Position numbers and translations under genes: made by a program. Below, piece after piece: positions 11,090-23,189 of a stretch of DNA of 64,000 nucleotides (positions are counted from its first letter, which is position 1; every line of letters starts with the position of its first letter). Source of the DNA: Neurospora tetraspora (lineage: Eukaryota; Ascomycota; Sordariomycetes; Sordariales; Sordariaceae); assembly GCF_033439725.1 (NCBI RefSeq), contig NW_026944387.1:62001-126000 (forward strand). Direction: 5' to 3'. The notes beneath the pieces were generated by a model. The model had not been told where the DNA came from. It saw nothing but the letters and a program-made list of their open reading frames with translations, and did no database searches.

Positions 11090-14000
11090 ATGGAGGGTGA
11101 CACTGCGGTCCTAAATGGCGGACAACAGAACGGCCACGGTCCACGCGCCGCTGTCTCCAACAACGACACCAACACACAAGCACATGCTCCGATAGCCGCC
11201 GATTCAGAACATCTACAAGTCATTGATGTGAAAGCAAGCGTCGAAGATGGTGACGAGCACTCCAACACAGCAACCAGCCATCTTCCATCCCCGCGTCTTA
11301 CCGCAAGCGACCTGGCAGCGCGAGCTGCCCACAACACCGACATAACATCTGCGAAAGCTACGAACGGCACCACGGGTCCAGAACCCTCGAACGACCGCCT
11401 TACCCCCGTCAACGAGACATTGCCCTCTGCTACTCCCACCGAGCCCTTCGTGCCTTTCGTCCATCTCTTGACACCCGAGCCCGAGAGTCAACCAACAGCA
11501 GCTCCGGCGCAACCTCTCAGTCCCAACCACTCCAAGACCCGAAGCCGATCAGGGACAAAGACAGCTGCTCATGATGGAGTTCGCCGTCTGTCCGCGTCCA
11601 AGATCCAAGAACTGACGAACGCTCCCGAGTCTCTGCCCATTGCGACAGCTCCCGACCGCCAGCCCGCTGAGCCTACATTCTCACCAGCTCTCGCCGAAGT
11701 AAGCTCCAGACTCCAGTCTCAACTGGGAATCGCAAATGGGAATGGTCCAAATACAACAAGCACGAGAACTCACCCGCAAAGACCTACAATCGCCCCGCGA
11801 ACGGTGTCTACTCCACCGGTGAGCAGGCGTCTGACGGCCACAGCCGCCCAACAAGCTCATCCAGCTCAGCAAGCCTCGATCCGTCGCAACTCGTACCAGC
11901 CGAATCCTCGACCGCCGCCTCTCGATCTCGATGGAACAAGCAACTTTGACCCTGGCGCCGAACCCAGGGCCGGCCCTCCACCACGCCAGCCCGAGCCTGA
12001 CCCGGCGCCCCCATCCCCCATACCGCAGTCTATCCCTTTACCGCCCATGTCAGTACCTACACTCTTACAACTCGAGCTGGCTGGATCGCGACCGAGTCCC
12101 CTATACATCCACCACTCGTACACTAGCGACATCCCCTACGAGTCCAGCGCAATCAAGTTCGAGCGGTTGAAGAACTTCTTGATTCTACCCTTCGTCCTCG
12201 AGAGATCTATAACCTTTGGTGCTTTGGCTTGTCTGGACGCTTGGTTATGGACCTTCACTATCCTACCAATGCGCTTTGGGATTGCCGTGTCAATACTCCT
12301 TCAGTGGTGGGGATACGTTATCGGCAAAGAAACTCGATGGCTGGTGGGATTCGTGTGGTACGGCCTTGGACGGATGTGGAGGCGCGGTCGGCGTGGGCGG
12401 TCAGAGTCCGTGGCCAGTACCGATGGTCAGCGGTCACGGAGTCAAAGTCGGGTACGGGAGCAGCCGGTAAATAACAGTACCAGTGCCACCACCGCCGGCG
12501 CCGACACCCGTCATCCCAACCTCCGCATGGCTCCCGGGACCAAGCCCCCCGGTCCCAGCCGCCGAGGCAGAGGCTACCTTGGCCACCGTCGGACCAAATC
12601 CAACCCGTCCAACCTGACGCACTACAACAAAGCCGACCTTCTCCAAGGCGCCGTCGTCATCGTCTCCTCCATCGCCCTCATGTCCCTCGACGCCTCGCGC
12701 ATGTATCACTCTATCCGCGCTCAATCCGCCATCAAGTTGTACACCATCTACAACCTGCTCGAAGTGGGCGACCGTTTGTTGGCTGCCCTCGGGCAAGACA
12801 TCTTCGAATGCTTGTTCAGCAACGAGACGTTGTCGAGGGATAGTCTAGGCCGCAGCAAGGTCTTGCTCCCCTTGGGCATCTTTTGCTTGGCGCTGGTGTA
12901 CAACATTCTGCATGCGGTTATCCTGTTTTACCAGGTGATAGCGCTGAACGTGGCTGTTAACTCGTATAGCAACACCCTGCTCACGCTGTTGATGAGTAAC
13001 CAGTTCGTTGAGATCAAGTCGGCTGTGTTCAAGAGGTTCGAAAAGGAGAATACCTTCCAGATGGCCTGTGCCGATATCGTCGAGCGGTTCCAGCTGTGGA
13101 TCATGCTGTTGATCATTGCCATGAGGAACGTGGTCGAGGTTGGCGGGCTTAGTGTGCCCGGGTATGGCAGCGAAGATGCAGGCCCTAGTTCCTTTCCGCT
13201 GCATACGGCGAGTATACTGCCCGCGAGCTTTACTATCCTCCCCAGCTGGTTGTGGAGCGGGGAAGTGTTGAGCCCGTTTGTGGTGGTCATTGGCAGCGAG
13301 ATGGTGGTGGATTGGATCAAGCATGCTTATGTGATCAAGTTCAATAATATCAAGCCGAACTTTTATAGCAGGATTCTGGATATCTTGTGTAAGGATTATT
13401 ATACGAATGTACGTAACCCCCTCTTCCCGCTTCTTTCATTCACCTGCTAACAGTTCCAGGCCTTCGTAACGCCCCAGTTAACCCGCCGCCTCGGCCTCCC
13501 CCTTTTGCCCCTATCCTGCCTCTTCATCCGCGCCTCCTTCCAGATCTACAACATGTTCGTCGCCGTCCATGTTCCCACCCCCTTGCCGCCCTCTACGCAG
13601 ACTTCACTATCCGTTGATTCAGCTACACCCTCTCCAGCTATGCTAGCCGCTTTGGACCGTCTAGACAAGAAGATCCGCATCGCTCTAGGCCGAGCGGTAT
13701 ACGGCTACCCTTTCGGAGAATCCGGTGGACTAGGGGATAACGTTTCTGGTCCGGCCTCGGCTCCCATAGGGGATATACCCGAACCAGCTGGCCTCGCAAC
13801 TCACATTTGGCACTCGGTGTCCAAGTGGTTGCCCGAGTGGAAATGGACATCCGACGACGTCATTGCTTTCCTGACCATGATAACCGTCTTTCTTCTGATC
13901 TTCTTGGTGCTTCTTATCTTCAAGCTTTTACTAGGCATGCTTCTACTCAGATACTCGCGCGATCGATACGCGAGGATGAAGGTTAAAGAGGCTGCCATTG

Positions 14001-14239
14001 CTGCTGGACAAGCGGAGAAGGAGTCATTTGAGACAAAGGGCAAGAGGGTGGGAGGGTTTGGACAGGTCGAGGTGGGAGAAGAAAGAAGGAGGTGGATTTT
14101 TGCTGATGATCCTAAGGGGCTCAACAAAGTGCGGGAGAGGGAGAAGGGGGGTGGAGGAGGGAAGGGGGGAGGGGGAAAACAAGAGAAGGATTTGGGAACG
14201 GTGATGAGGTATGAGATGATTGCCAAGAGGATATGGTAA
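11090..14239 (+). CDS. TAPT1/Emp65 family multipass membrane protein
   Basis: Predicted protein of 1032 residues from two exons (11090-13408 and 13460-14239). The first about 340 residues are disordered and rich in Pro/Ser/Thr/Ala. The DUF747/TAPT1 core then begins with SDIPYESSAIKFERLKNFL (about residue 343) and contains several hydrophobic helices and the family hallmarks GAVVIVSSIALMSLDASRMY, IYNLLEVGDRLLAALGQDI and KDYYTN at the exon junction, followed by AFVTPQLTRRLGLP. A final strong membrane segment lies at about residues 906-938. The tail is Gly/Lys-rich and encoded by a G-run-rich stretch. Relatives are yeast Emp65, which works with Slp1 at the ER in folding of soluble proteins, and vertebrate TAPT1. 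Two alternative acceptors six bases apart (13453 or 13459) would add or remove two residues. An ER role here is inferred from the family. Confidence 0.92.
14145..14178 (+). repeat. G-run tract in the TAPT1-family tail
   Basis: Multiple runs of four to six G separated by one to three bases, within the final codons of the TAPT1-family gene and encoding a Gly/Lys-rich tail. It could fold as a G-quadruplex in RNA or DNA; no function is claimed. Confidence 0.6.
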
Positions 14240-14598
14240 AGAGATGCCATTCTGGGAGAGCAAAAGCGAATGAAGTTTGAGGTTATTTATTCATTACACC
14301 CGGGGCCAGAAAAGACGTATGACACTATCCCTGTATCCACATACCTCTGTTATTGGAGTTCGGCTGGAACAAAAGGCAATGCAACATCTTCCCTTCCTGA
14401 TAGCCTGCGGCGTCATTGGCATCTGCAGTTGGGTAATGCTGTCTTTAAACAGAGGTGCGCGAGTTTTCCTTCCTAAGCAAATCACCCTTGCTGCTCCTGC
14501 ACGGTTCCCGAATATGCCTCTATTATTCCTTATCGTATCAATCGAGGTTCCATGACCGACGATCGCCGTTGCGAGGTTATAAGTTCTTCAGTATTCAC

Positions 14599-14987
14599 AT
14601 GGATGTGCCATTATGTACCGCTCAGTTGGTTCCTCGTTGGTGGGAGTGCATGATTATTGAGGCCGTTGGTCTGGATAAAGCCATCAATCTCCTCGTTGAG
14701 TACCTAGGTCAAATCAGTGACAAGATGGAAGCAGCCGGAACGAGACTCCAGGAGATGGCCGCTCAAGACCCTGGCCCTATGGTGAGGGATAATGTTGACA
14801 AGTACCTGCACTCGGTGTACACGATCATGACTGGGCATTATGAGTGGACGTCCGTATCTCCCTTCCCATTTCCTTGCAGAGGCTGAGAAAGCTGACATCT
14901 AAACAGGTTAGCAATCGAGCGGTATGGTCTTGCAAAGAAAGGGTGCAATGGTTGAAGGAGGATAAGAGTGTTATTATTCCTTTGTAA
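14599..14987 (+). pseudogene. Terpene synthase-like C-terminal fragment
   Basis: A short spliced frame (14599-14853 and 14907-14987) encodes about 111 residues. The 53-bp intron has a GTATCT donor, a GCTGAC branch-point-like site and an AACAG acceptor. The sequence runs through IIEAVGLDKAINLLVEYLGQ, a charged helix, then NVDKYLHSVYTIMTGHYEW and a short tail. This resembles by eye the last two helices of class I fungal terpene cyclases, where a -W- (S/T)-x-x-S-x-R-Y end is common. The N-terminal catalytic parts (DDxxD and NSE/DTE motifs) were not found upstream, where only the end of the TAPT1 gene lies. It is therefore probably a gene relic left after deletion or rearrangement. It could also be a small unrelated gene. 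Family assignment is tentative. Confidence 0.42.
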
Positions 14988-15616
14988 ATACCACAACCTT
15001 ATTGTGTGATTGGGACGGGGCGGCGAAGACATAAGATGTTTGAAGAAACGTAGTATTTGAAGTCAAGTCTATAAACTAAGCTGAAGGATCGTCTTGTGTC
15101 AAATCCAACGATAAGGTAGCTGCAACAAAGTATAATATGCACTCTGAATAACAGACTGATTTGATCAATAGCTCGAGACCAGGTTATCGCACACACTGCA
15201 GCGGGTTGTGTCTGTAGAATCATGTATGAAGATAAGTAAAGAAAAGAAGAACAGAAAACGAAAATGCCAACATGAAAGAAATAAATCAGTGCGGTATCTA
15301 GCAAATAAAAAGGCAAGGACTGTTTGTATCCGATTTGTGTGACAACCAAGAGAGAAGAAGGAAACCAACACCAACCACCTCATGCGCCGTAGTTCCTGCC
15401 CCCATGTTCTGTTGAAGTTCCGCCGCGGCCGCGTGTCCAGCACATGTTGATTGCTCCGGTGGCAACTGTATCCCGATATCCAAACCCTATAATCCCATCC
15501 CGTAATCCCAAGTCCCACCTCTTGCTAGTCAAAAATTCCAAATTCCATCTCTTGTCGTGTTCATATCCATATTCATCTCACATATGATCATTTCTCATCC
15601 CATCATGACTTTCACC
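14988..15616. other. Intergenic region, nothing recognised
   Basis: About 0.6 kb between the terpene-synthase-like fragment and the convergent end of the following leftward gene. It is AT-richer than its surroundings at 15060-15340. Open frames here lack ATG starts or domains. It probably contains the 3' UTR of the leftward gene. Confidence 0.45.
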
Positions 15617-17746
15617 TTAGTTCGCCACACTCGCAGCCCTCTTCACATGGCGCTCTCCATGTCCCTCCTTGGAGGTCCGTCTCTCCCTTTCCTTCCCATC
15701 TTTCTCCCGCCTCTCGTCCCTCTCCTTGGTGGCGATCTTCTCATCCTCCTTATCCTTCATCTTCTTGAACAGCGACTTAATCATGTTGTTCTTCTTCTTT
15801 CCGCTGTCTCCATCATCCAGATTCACCTCCTTGCTGCTGCTGGTCCCGACTCTCGAAGCCGTCTTTCTTTCTCTTTCCTTGGTGTCCTTCTCCCTCTCTC
15901 TGTCTAGCTTGGAGCGAGACGAGGACCCACCGCCGGCTTCGCTGCGAGTGCTTGTGCGGTGAGAGCGGGAGCTGCGGTAGGAAACTTGGGAGGAGGCGCC
16001 GACTTCGCTGGTGGCTTTGTCTTTCTTGTCGCGCGAGGACTTGCGGTCGGGGATGTCGAGGTCGTCGCGGTGGCGTCTGCTGCTGCTGGTCTTGTCTTTG
16101 CTGTCGCGATCCTTGCTGTCCCTCTCCTTCTCCTTCCCATCCCGCTCCTTATCCGAATGCCCCCCCACGGCATCCCTCAACCTCTCCCTCAATCCACTCG
16201 GCTTATACTCCTTCTTGACCGTCATCCGTCTCGCCAATCCCACCTGAGAGACCGAATCATCCGGGCTGACCTCCACCTCCTCCTTATACTTCTGTCTCAG
16301 CGCCTTATCCGCCTCCGGACTCCTCAACTCCACCTCGGCCTCCTCCTCACCCGTTACCACAATCCCGCGTCTCCAGCACTCAATGGTGCTCAGCTCCTCG
16401 TCCAGCACCAGCGCATCTTCATGCCCTCCCGCAGCACCAGCCCTTGCCCCTGCATCAAATCCCATGGCGCCCATAGCAGGCCCACTCCCATTCCCAGACA
16501 CCGCATTCATCTCCACCGCCGCCTCCTTCTGTTTCGCATTCCCCTGCGTAATCTTCCTAATGATCTTCCACCCGCCAAACATAACCACCATCACTCCGGC
16601 GGCAATGCCAGTGCCAATCAAGAACTGCGGCGAACAAAGCAAGGCATAAATCGCCGGACTGCCACCCTTCAAAAACGCCAAGAAAGCAGGGCTCATCTTC
16701 CCGATCATGGCGCTAAGCTCAGCCAGCGACAGCGCAACAGCCGCCGCAGCTTCGGGATTCTGCTGCAAATTCTCGATCATGGACGACGCCGACGCCTGCA
16801 TGCAGTGCGCCTCGATGAGGAAGGATTCGATGCGGGAGATGAGATCCAGCGCTTCTTTCTGCTCGGGTTCTTGGGGCGTCAAGTCGGGGGCGAAGGTGGG
16901 GATCCCCTGGGGTGGGACGGGGTAGGAGTGGTTGTTATCGTGGGAGGAGCGGTGACGGCCGCGGTCGAGGTCGTCGCGCAGGTGCAGGTCGGGAGGGAGG
17001 TCGCCGTAGGCTAGGTCGTGGTCTCGATCCTTGTTCTTGTTCTTCGAGGGCGGAGCTTCGGTATGGTGACGTTTAAAGGGGTTGCGACTCCTGCTTCCTG
17101 AAGCGGCGACGTCGAAGGTCGGGCTGGCGGGCATGGTGTTGGCGTAGTTGAGGGGTGGTCGGCTGGCAAGTTCCAAATCCTTGCTGTACCCCTTTGGCGG
17201 CTTCGATGGAGCTGTTGCCGATATCTCCGTGTAAGTTTTGAGATTGCCCTCCGTCAGGGCTGTCGAGGGAGTCGGGGCTTGGGACGATGATCGCTTGCGG
17301 TGGGACTTACTGCGCGAAGCGGAGGTGTAGCGAGAAGCGAAGGAACGGGTGTCATCATCGTGGGATTTGCGGCGTCCACTGCTGTCGCCGAGAAGCTTGC
17401 GATCCCTAATGTTGCCGCCGTCGAGCTTCTTGATGGGACCCCGGGAGTCGTATTCATCGTATCCTCGACCTCGGGGAACTGTGATATGAACTTCTCCGCG
17501 TGATCGCCCGGAGGAATAGCTGCCGTTCTGGAAGTCGCGCTCCGCCTTTGCGGCTTCTTTCCTCTCGCGGTATGTAGCTTTGGCATCTTTGAAGATGCCC
17601 ATCAGCTGCCTCCCCTATTTCGGAGTTGTTAGTAAATGTCCAATCGGCAGGTGAGACAAGGTGGGTGACACAGACAGGGGAGTCCTTACCGTGCTGATGA
17701 TCTTCCCCGAGTTGTTGACGATGGTGATAATCTCTTCGCCTGGCAT
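15617..17746 (-). CDS. Fungal-specific protein with one membrane segment and low-complexity charged tail
   Basis: Predicted 684 residues from two exons: 17746-17690 and 17614-15617 with a 75-bp intron. The first exon supplies MPGEEIITIVNNSGKIIST and joins to GRQLMGIFKDAKATYRERKE; this N-terminal block resembles one I recognise from other filamentous ascomycete proteins of unknown function, which favours this start over the internal ATG at 17602. A Ser/Arg-rich middle follows. Next is a helical region with many Ala/Leu residues and a single membrane-like stretch, FLIGTGIAAGVMVVMFGGWK (about residues 355-378). The final about 200 residues are very rich in Lys/Arg/Glu/Asp/Ser. No catalytic motif was seen. 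Function unknown; it may be a membrane-anchored scaffold, but that is a guess. Confidence 0.85.
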
Positions 17747-20700
17747 CTTGGCGGTTGGTATATGTCGTCTTTAAGTGTTGTGGTGTTGATATGCTGGACC
17801 TGAAAGGACCAAAGGTGCTGTAGGCGTTGTAATGGCGGGGTACCACGCCTGGAGTAATCGAGTGTTGTTCCCAGCCAGTGGTTGACTCGATCGTGGTTTG
17901 GGGCCGTTGTTGTCGTTGAGGGGTATAGGTGTATCTGACGAAAGAACAGGAAACCAAGTAACAAAAAACGTAATGTATGGGAATATGGTCTTGGTGAGTC
18001 AAAGAAGAAAGATGCAAGAGTTAAAGTGGTTTTTGTCAAAGGATCGCGCGGTTCGCTTGTCTTCGCTTGTCGGTGCCAGCCCCCTGGGAGGAAAATGTGG
18101 ATACAGCGCCACTCTTCTCTCTTGATGTTCCACTCTCTGGGCTGAGCTTCAACTGAGGTAGCCGGGATCTAGGTTGTATATTTCGATTTTAGGTCGGCGA
18201 GGGTCGGTCGTATGTAAAGATTCGAATGTGAAGAGTCCAGTAAGAAGTGAGAAGAAGGAGGAGAAAGAAGAGAAGTAGAAACAAAAGTCAGGGTAAGTAA
18301 GGTCCAGGTCCAATACGCCAGGGCCGGGAATATTACTATTCGTTAATTCGTCATGCTATGACATGCCCTCCCTCGTAGGTTTTTGACCGTACAAGTCAGT
18401 CCAGTCATGTGTAAGCCACCGTCCTTTTTTCTTTCTCTTTTCTCACTGGAGAAGAGACAGCCCGGAGAGCCCAGAAGCAGGGAGGGGACGAGGGGAAACG
18501 GTCTGGGACTGAGAATCGGAACGAGACCTCCTCCACTATCGATTCATGCTTCATGCTTCCTCCAACCCGAGTCTTGTCCTTGCAAGCCCTCCCACCTTTC
18601 CCCGTTCGGAGACGAGAATATCGACAGCCAGCCAGCATGCCTAGCATACCAACGCAAGCAATCAACGCAAGCAAGCAGCGTGAATGGCGGAAGATGCGTC
18701 CTATGCGTAGCATTTTCAGGGCTGCTTGCTGCTACTTGGAGTTGACGGCACTTAACCAGTCGATGCTCAATGATACTGATTAGACGTTACCATTGATTGG
18801 GCGAGATGTGGGCAAGATGTCAGAAATCGGGTTTCCTTGCAGTTTGTCACATTCGAGGAATTCCTGAACCTCAGTCGTCTTCTCACTCTCTTCTCAACCT
18901 CTTCCCCTCTCCCCCTCTCTTTCGATAAGTTGAAAATATCACCGCGATGAGGGGTCCTCGACCCGATGACCAAGCCCCCAGGATCGGGGAAGTACAGTTC
19001 AATGCTGGTTTGATTGTTAGCGCGGTTCTTGAGACAGGGGTCAGCAAAAGTACACAGAAAAACAACGGGACAACCACATTCGAAACGGAAAATTGGACAG
19101 AGTATATAAAGCGGCCAAAACGCATCTGGTTGATACCAACTTCTTGCATGAAATTTGGTGGAATGGTGGTTGAGTTGCAAAGAGTGCGTAGTGAAGTCCC
19201 GCGCTAACAATCAAACCAGGGGTGAACTGTACATGAAACTCTCTTCACCCCCACTCCCACCAAAGAAATGTTTGTGGATCTCTTCACCGCTCGTCTCTCC
19301 GCCCTCCCGTCGATTCCATGGGTGAGTGAGATGGCCCGTGCTCCTTCGGCTACCTCCCCGGCGGCGGTTCGCTTGGGAAGTCTGGAAACGAGGCGCTTCA
19401 CCTTGGTTGTGGCGCGCTTAACCCTAATCAACCAATCTGATCTCGAAGAAAGTGTGTGTGGAGCTACTTCAACGGTGTCCCCAGCCACTTTGGAATATCC
19501 AATCGTCGGTGAGATCGGCTATCGACCGAGTCCCGCTGTCTCCACCGCTCGTCTGGTCTCGGTCGGGAACACCCGCGGACGCGCCAGCGAGAAGGTGAAC
19601 AAGGTGAGTCGAAACACCCAACTCGCAATCAGAGCGACACGCGGAGGATATACATACTAAATGGACAAGAGAAGATCATGATCTTCTTCCACTCCATTGC
19701 TGAAACAACATCAGCGCCAGTTGCTCCCGTTGATCGGTAGGTGACAGGCCCGTCAACCACCTGTCGTGTTACGAGCACCCCGTAAAAAGACCCGGCGGGA
19801 GCGAACACTGGCGCTCTGCAAGACAGACAAGCAGAGACAAGCGAATGGTCCAATCACCCACCAACCACCTCGTCGGCCTTGCTCTCGAGACCGTGAGAAC
19901 GGTTCGTCAGTGGTTGAACTGGTGCAAAGAGCATGCATTAGGGGCATGCCAAATCATCAGTTGCCCCACTCCCACCTCGCGAGATTCCGTGAGTCCGCGT
20001 TGAGTGCTTGTATGGAGAGTCTGAGAGTTAGTGATGGTCGCAAGTGGCTTCAAAGTCAAGATTCTCCGAGTCCCCATGTCTTCCGTGAAATATTGAGTTG
20101 ACCGCGCAAGCAGCTGGCGTGCCGCGTACGCAGGTATCCTTTCCCCTCTCTTACCTTCCTTCGTTCTCTCATGATTCAAGGTATTCGCATGTCAGCTTGC
20201 GCTGCATTGTCGCAAGTCCCAACGCCATCGTCGGGTGAAAACGAGTCAACTACGGGTTAGAAAACAATCTAAACTCAGCGTTACCACCAACGGAAAGCCT
20301 GTGCCCTTCAATTGGAGACACGACAGCAGTCCGATCTGTGTGGTGTGTGTGGGTGCCCGTCTGAGCCATCGTGATGGATGGTGGTCCGTGCGGTGAGTCA
20401 CTAGCCAGGAAGACACCATCGAGATGGAAGCAGTACTGAAAGTCAAGTGTCAAAAGGGATGTGAGGTTGTTGATACTGTACCGTGAGGTCGATGGGTGAC
20501 GTTGAAGCAGAGCCCGTACACGCAATGCGTCGATCGTGTTTGTGTCGAGGGCAACCTTATCGCAAAAAGCAAGAAGACAACGCTGAGAAGGAACAACAAC
20601 AAAACGCTTCAAGCCAAAGTGCTAAATATTCAAGCCAAATAGCGCGTCTATCATGCCAAGGAGTGTCAACATATCCAAAAACCGCGAACGCTATGCGTCT

Positions 20701-20870
20701 AGTCCAACATGCATAAAAATTCCAAAACATGAACACAAAGTCCAAAAGCTGCAAAAAACCGTTGAAATAACCCGAACCCTGGACATCAAAACAATCCCCA
20801 TGCTTATGTCGTCAAGGAAGAAAAATGATGAAGGATAGGGTAGCATGCAAGCCATGCCATCATCCTCCTC
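17747..20870. other. 3.1-kb intergenic stretch with one weak candidate frame
   Basis: Between the starts of the leftward gene at 15.6-17.7 kb and the 3' end of the modin-like gene. Most open frames are short and overlap on both strands. The best candidate is an ATG frame at 19268 (+). It runs to a strong-looking donor (AACAAG followed by GTGAGT at about 19603) and could continue after a short intron, but its composition (Arg/Ser/Thr/Ala) resembles nothing I know. Without transcript data I do not call it. Confidence 0.4.
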
Positions 20871-23189
20871 CTAGGAGATGAAAACAGGAAGCCGATTGCC
20901 TCTGAGCCCGCTCTTTGGGAATTCCACTTGCTTGTCCTTGTTGTCAAAGTCATGTAATTGCAGCCAGCACAACATCCTGAAGACCAGAGTGCACCAGGTT
21001 TCCTGTGCCTCTTTGGTGTCCGCAATCGTTGCGCCCGCCTCGTTAGATGGCTTGAGTTTGTTGAAAGATTCGACAGCACGTCCGGTTGCCCAGGGGAGGA
21101 CTTGATCAAAATACCTGTCCATAAACTTGCCCTGCCTATCTTCTGGGTTGGCAGCGCTGAGTTGTTCAAAGAATGTCTGTGGCGTTGGCTTTTTCCCGTC
21201 TTTCGGTGTCTCATCTCTCGCTTCGGGTGGTTGTGCGCTATCGTCCTTCTGAGACTCCGTTTCTGGTACATTGATGATCCTGAGCACTTCTTGAATATGC
21301 TCACGAACAACAAGATCCAGAAGATCGCGAGGCACGCACTTCTTCAAGTACACGTCGCACGTCTCAATGGCTTGATGCAGTGTATTGAGAAGAGGAAGAT
21401 AATACCCAGGCACAACCGGGGGCCGATCTTTCTTATCTCCTTGGAATTCTTCGTCTTCGTCGTCTTCCTCCTCTTGCTCGTCTGGATTAGCAGCTCGCCA
21501 TTGTGCCAGCTCCAAGGTTGTCCGTGCTCGTTTCTTCGGTGACTGCCACGGGAACCAACCAGTAGGCTTCCTTTTGGGTTCATGTGCCCCTGTCAGCTCA
21601 GCTTTTACTGTGACGATCTCCTTCCTCTTCTCCCTCTTTTTTAGCCATTCAGCTTTTCGATCCTCCATTTCCAGTTTGTCTTGTTCGATCAATCTGTTCC
21701 TCTCCTCTTCTCTGTGTTTGACGTCCAATCTGTCACCGTCCAATTGCTTCAAGACCTTTCCGGCCAGGTCTGTGATGACTTTAATCTGAGGTGTCTGCTC
21801 CCTTTCCTTGATCCGTTTTTCGTATTCTTGAATGAGCTGAGAAAGGTTGAAGAAGTTCTCGTCCCAGGTATACGGAGTAGGATTTGGGAGCATGCGGTAG
21901 TAGCTGTTCTCCTTATAGAGGGACTTGCCAAGCATGCCGATGATCTCGAAAGGAACTGCGTAGCATGATTGTTGGCCAAAGTGTTATTGAAACCAGAACA
22001 GCTCTGTAAACGTACCTGCAAATAGGTGTTGGTGCTTGGCACCTTGAAATAATGTCTTGAAGTAGTTGGCCGTGTTGGTATTGCATTTGAGCGCGACCAT
22101 GGTCTCAGCAATTTCCAGCATACTGCCAAACTGGAGCTCATCGGGATCCTTGGCATCAATTCTGCGGATGTCCTCCTCCTCCTGGAATAACGTAGGAACA
22201 TACCCAAAGCACAGCGACTTGACGCCATCCACAGGTATGATTCTGTTCTCTCGAAAGCGGGCCTTGCCGCAAATCTGAAAGGTAAAGCAGAGGCCGAGGT
22301 CGGCGACGGTGCTACCAGTCAGCATGAAACCGTTGCCTTCAGCGCGGTATTTGTCCCTTGATCGATCGAACTCCTTCCAGTAGATCCCCATCATGGCGGC
22401 GATTTCGACTATGTGGCACATGGTAGTGGTGGCAAATGGTTTTTTGACACTGGTGGGCATGTTGTCCCAACTCTGGGGCTTGGCCTGAAGGGCAACAACC
22501 AAGCTGTGTTTTGGTCTGGGGAAGATCTTGTTTGATGTTTTTATCGGGCCCAACTGGTTTTCGCGTGACTTCTCGTGATGATCTTGGACCCATGCGGCGC
22601 TGGTCTTCTCCATATCGTGAATTGTTCGCAAAAGCTTAAGCCAGGTGGCTTCTTCGTTATCGGCCGTGTGCACGCGGTTGTGCTGAATCTGACGTTGTCT
22701 CTCCTTTGACTCTTCGTGCGCCTTTTGCGGCCAACGCCAGAATTCCCAGATGCTGTTCTGGTGCTCGTCCTGCTCCTCTGTTGCTCCTGCGCGGCCTTGT
22801 GGTTTCCAGAATGTCAATCTGCTTCTTTGGATCTTTCGCAGCTGTTCTTCCACCTGTTTTTGATCCTTGGACGTCCAGATCCCGGCTTCAATTTTGCTCT
22901 TCTCTTTATGTGTCAGGAAGAGGATATCCGCGCCCTGCACGGGACCTCTCTTGTTGTCTGGCTTACAGACGAATATCACGGGCGTCTCGAACTCGACTTC
23001 GAAGCGAAGCTCTAAAAGGCGGAACCTGCGATGTACCTTTGCGAGCCAGCCGCCGGAGAGACTCTTTTTACAGTTGGCGTAGCCTGTGGCAGACGCGAAG
23101 TACTGTTGGGCAACTTGTAGGAATGTTCCTATCAACGCCACGAGCGAGATAACGAGGGCGGCCGTTTCGACTCTGTCGCTGCCGCCCAT
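20871..23189 (-). CDS. Modin-like fungal protein
   Basis: Predicted 752 residues from two exons, 23189-22016 and 21955-20871, with a 60-bp intron (GTACGT donor, CAG acceptor). The N-terminus has one hydrophobic helix (about residues 10-30, LVISLVALIGTFLQVAQQYF). The next block, YANCKKSLSGGWLAKVHRRF then LRFEVEFETPVIFVC, resembles what I recall of the filamentous-fungal family usually annotated as modin, named after a Podospora product linked to modification of vegetative incompatibility. The middle holds conserved Trp/Cys-rich segments and the C-terminal third is a charged coiled-coil-like region (about residues 410-480) followed by an acidic stretch. No enzyme motif was seen. The gene looks intact. 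Family assignment is from memory of the N-terminal pattern; any role in heterokaryon incompatibility is inference. Confidence 0.72.

Noticed and set aside
15959-17014. 351-codon open frame (+) opposite the low-complexity gene
   Set aside because: Antisense shadow of a GC-rich, Ser/Arg/Lys-rich coding exon; composition is that of a complementary-strand artefact.
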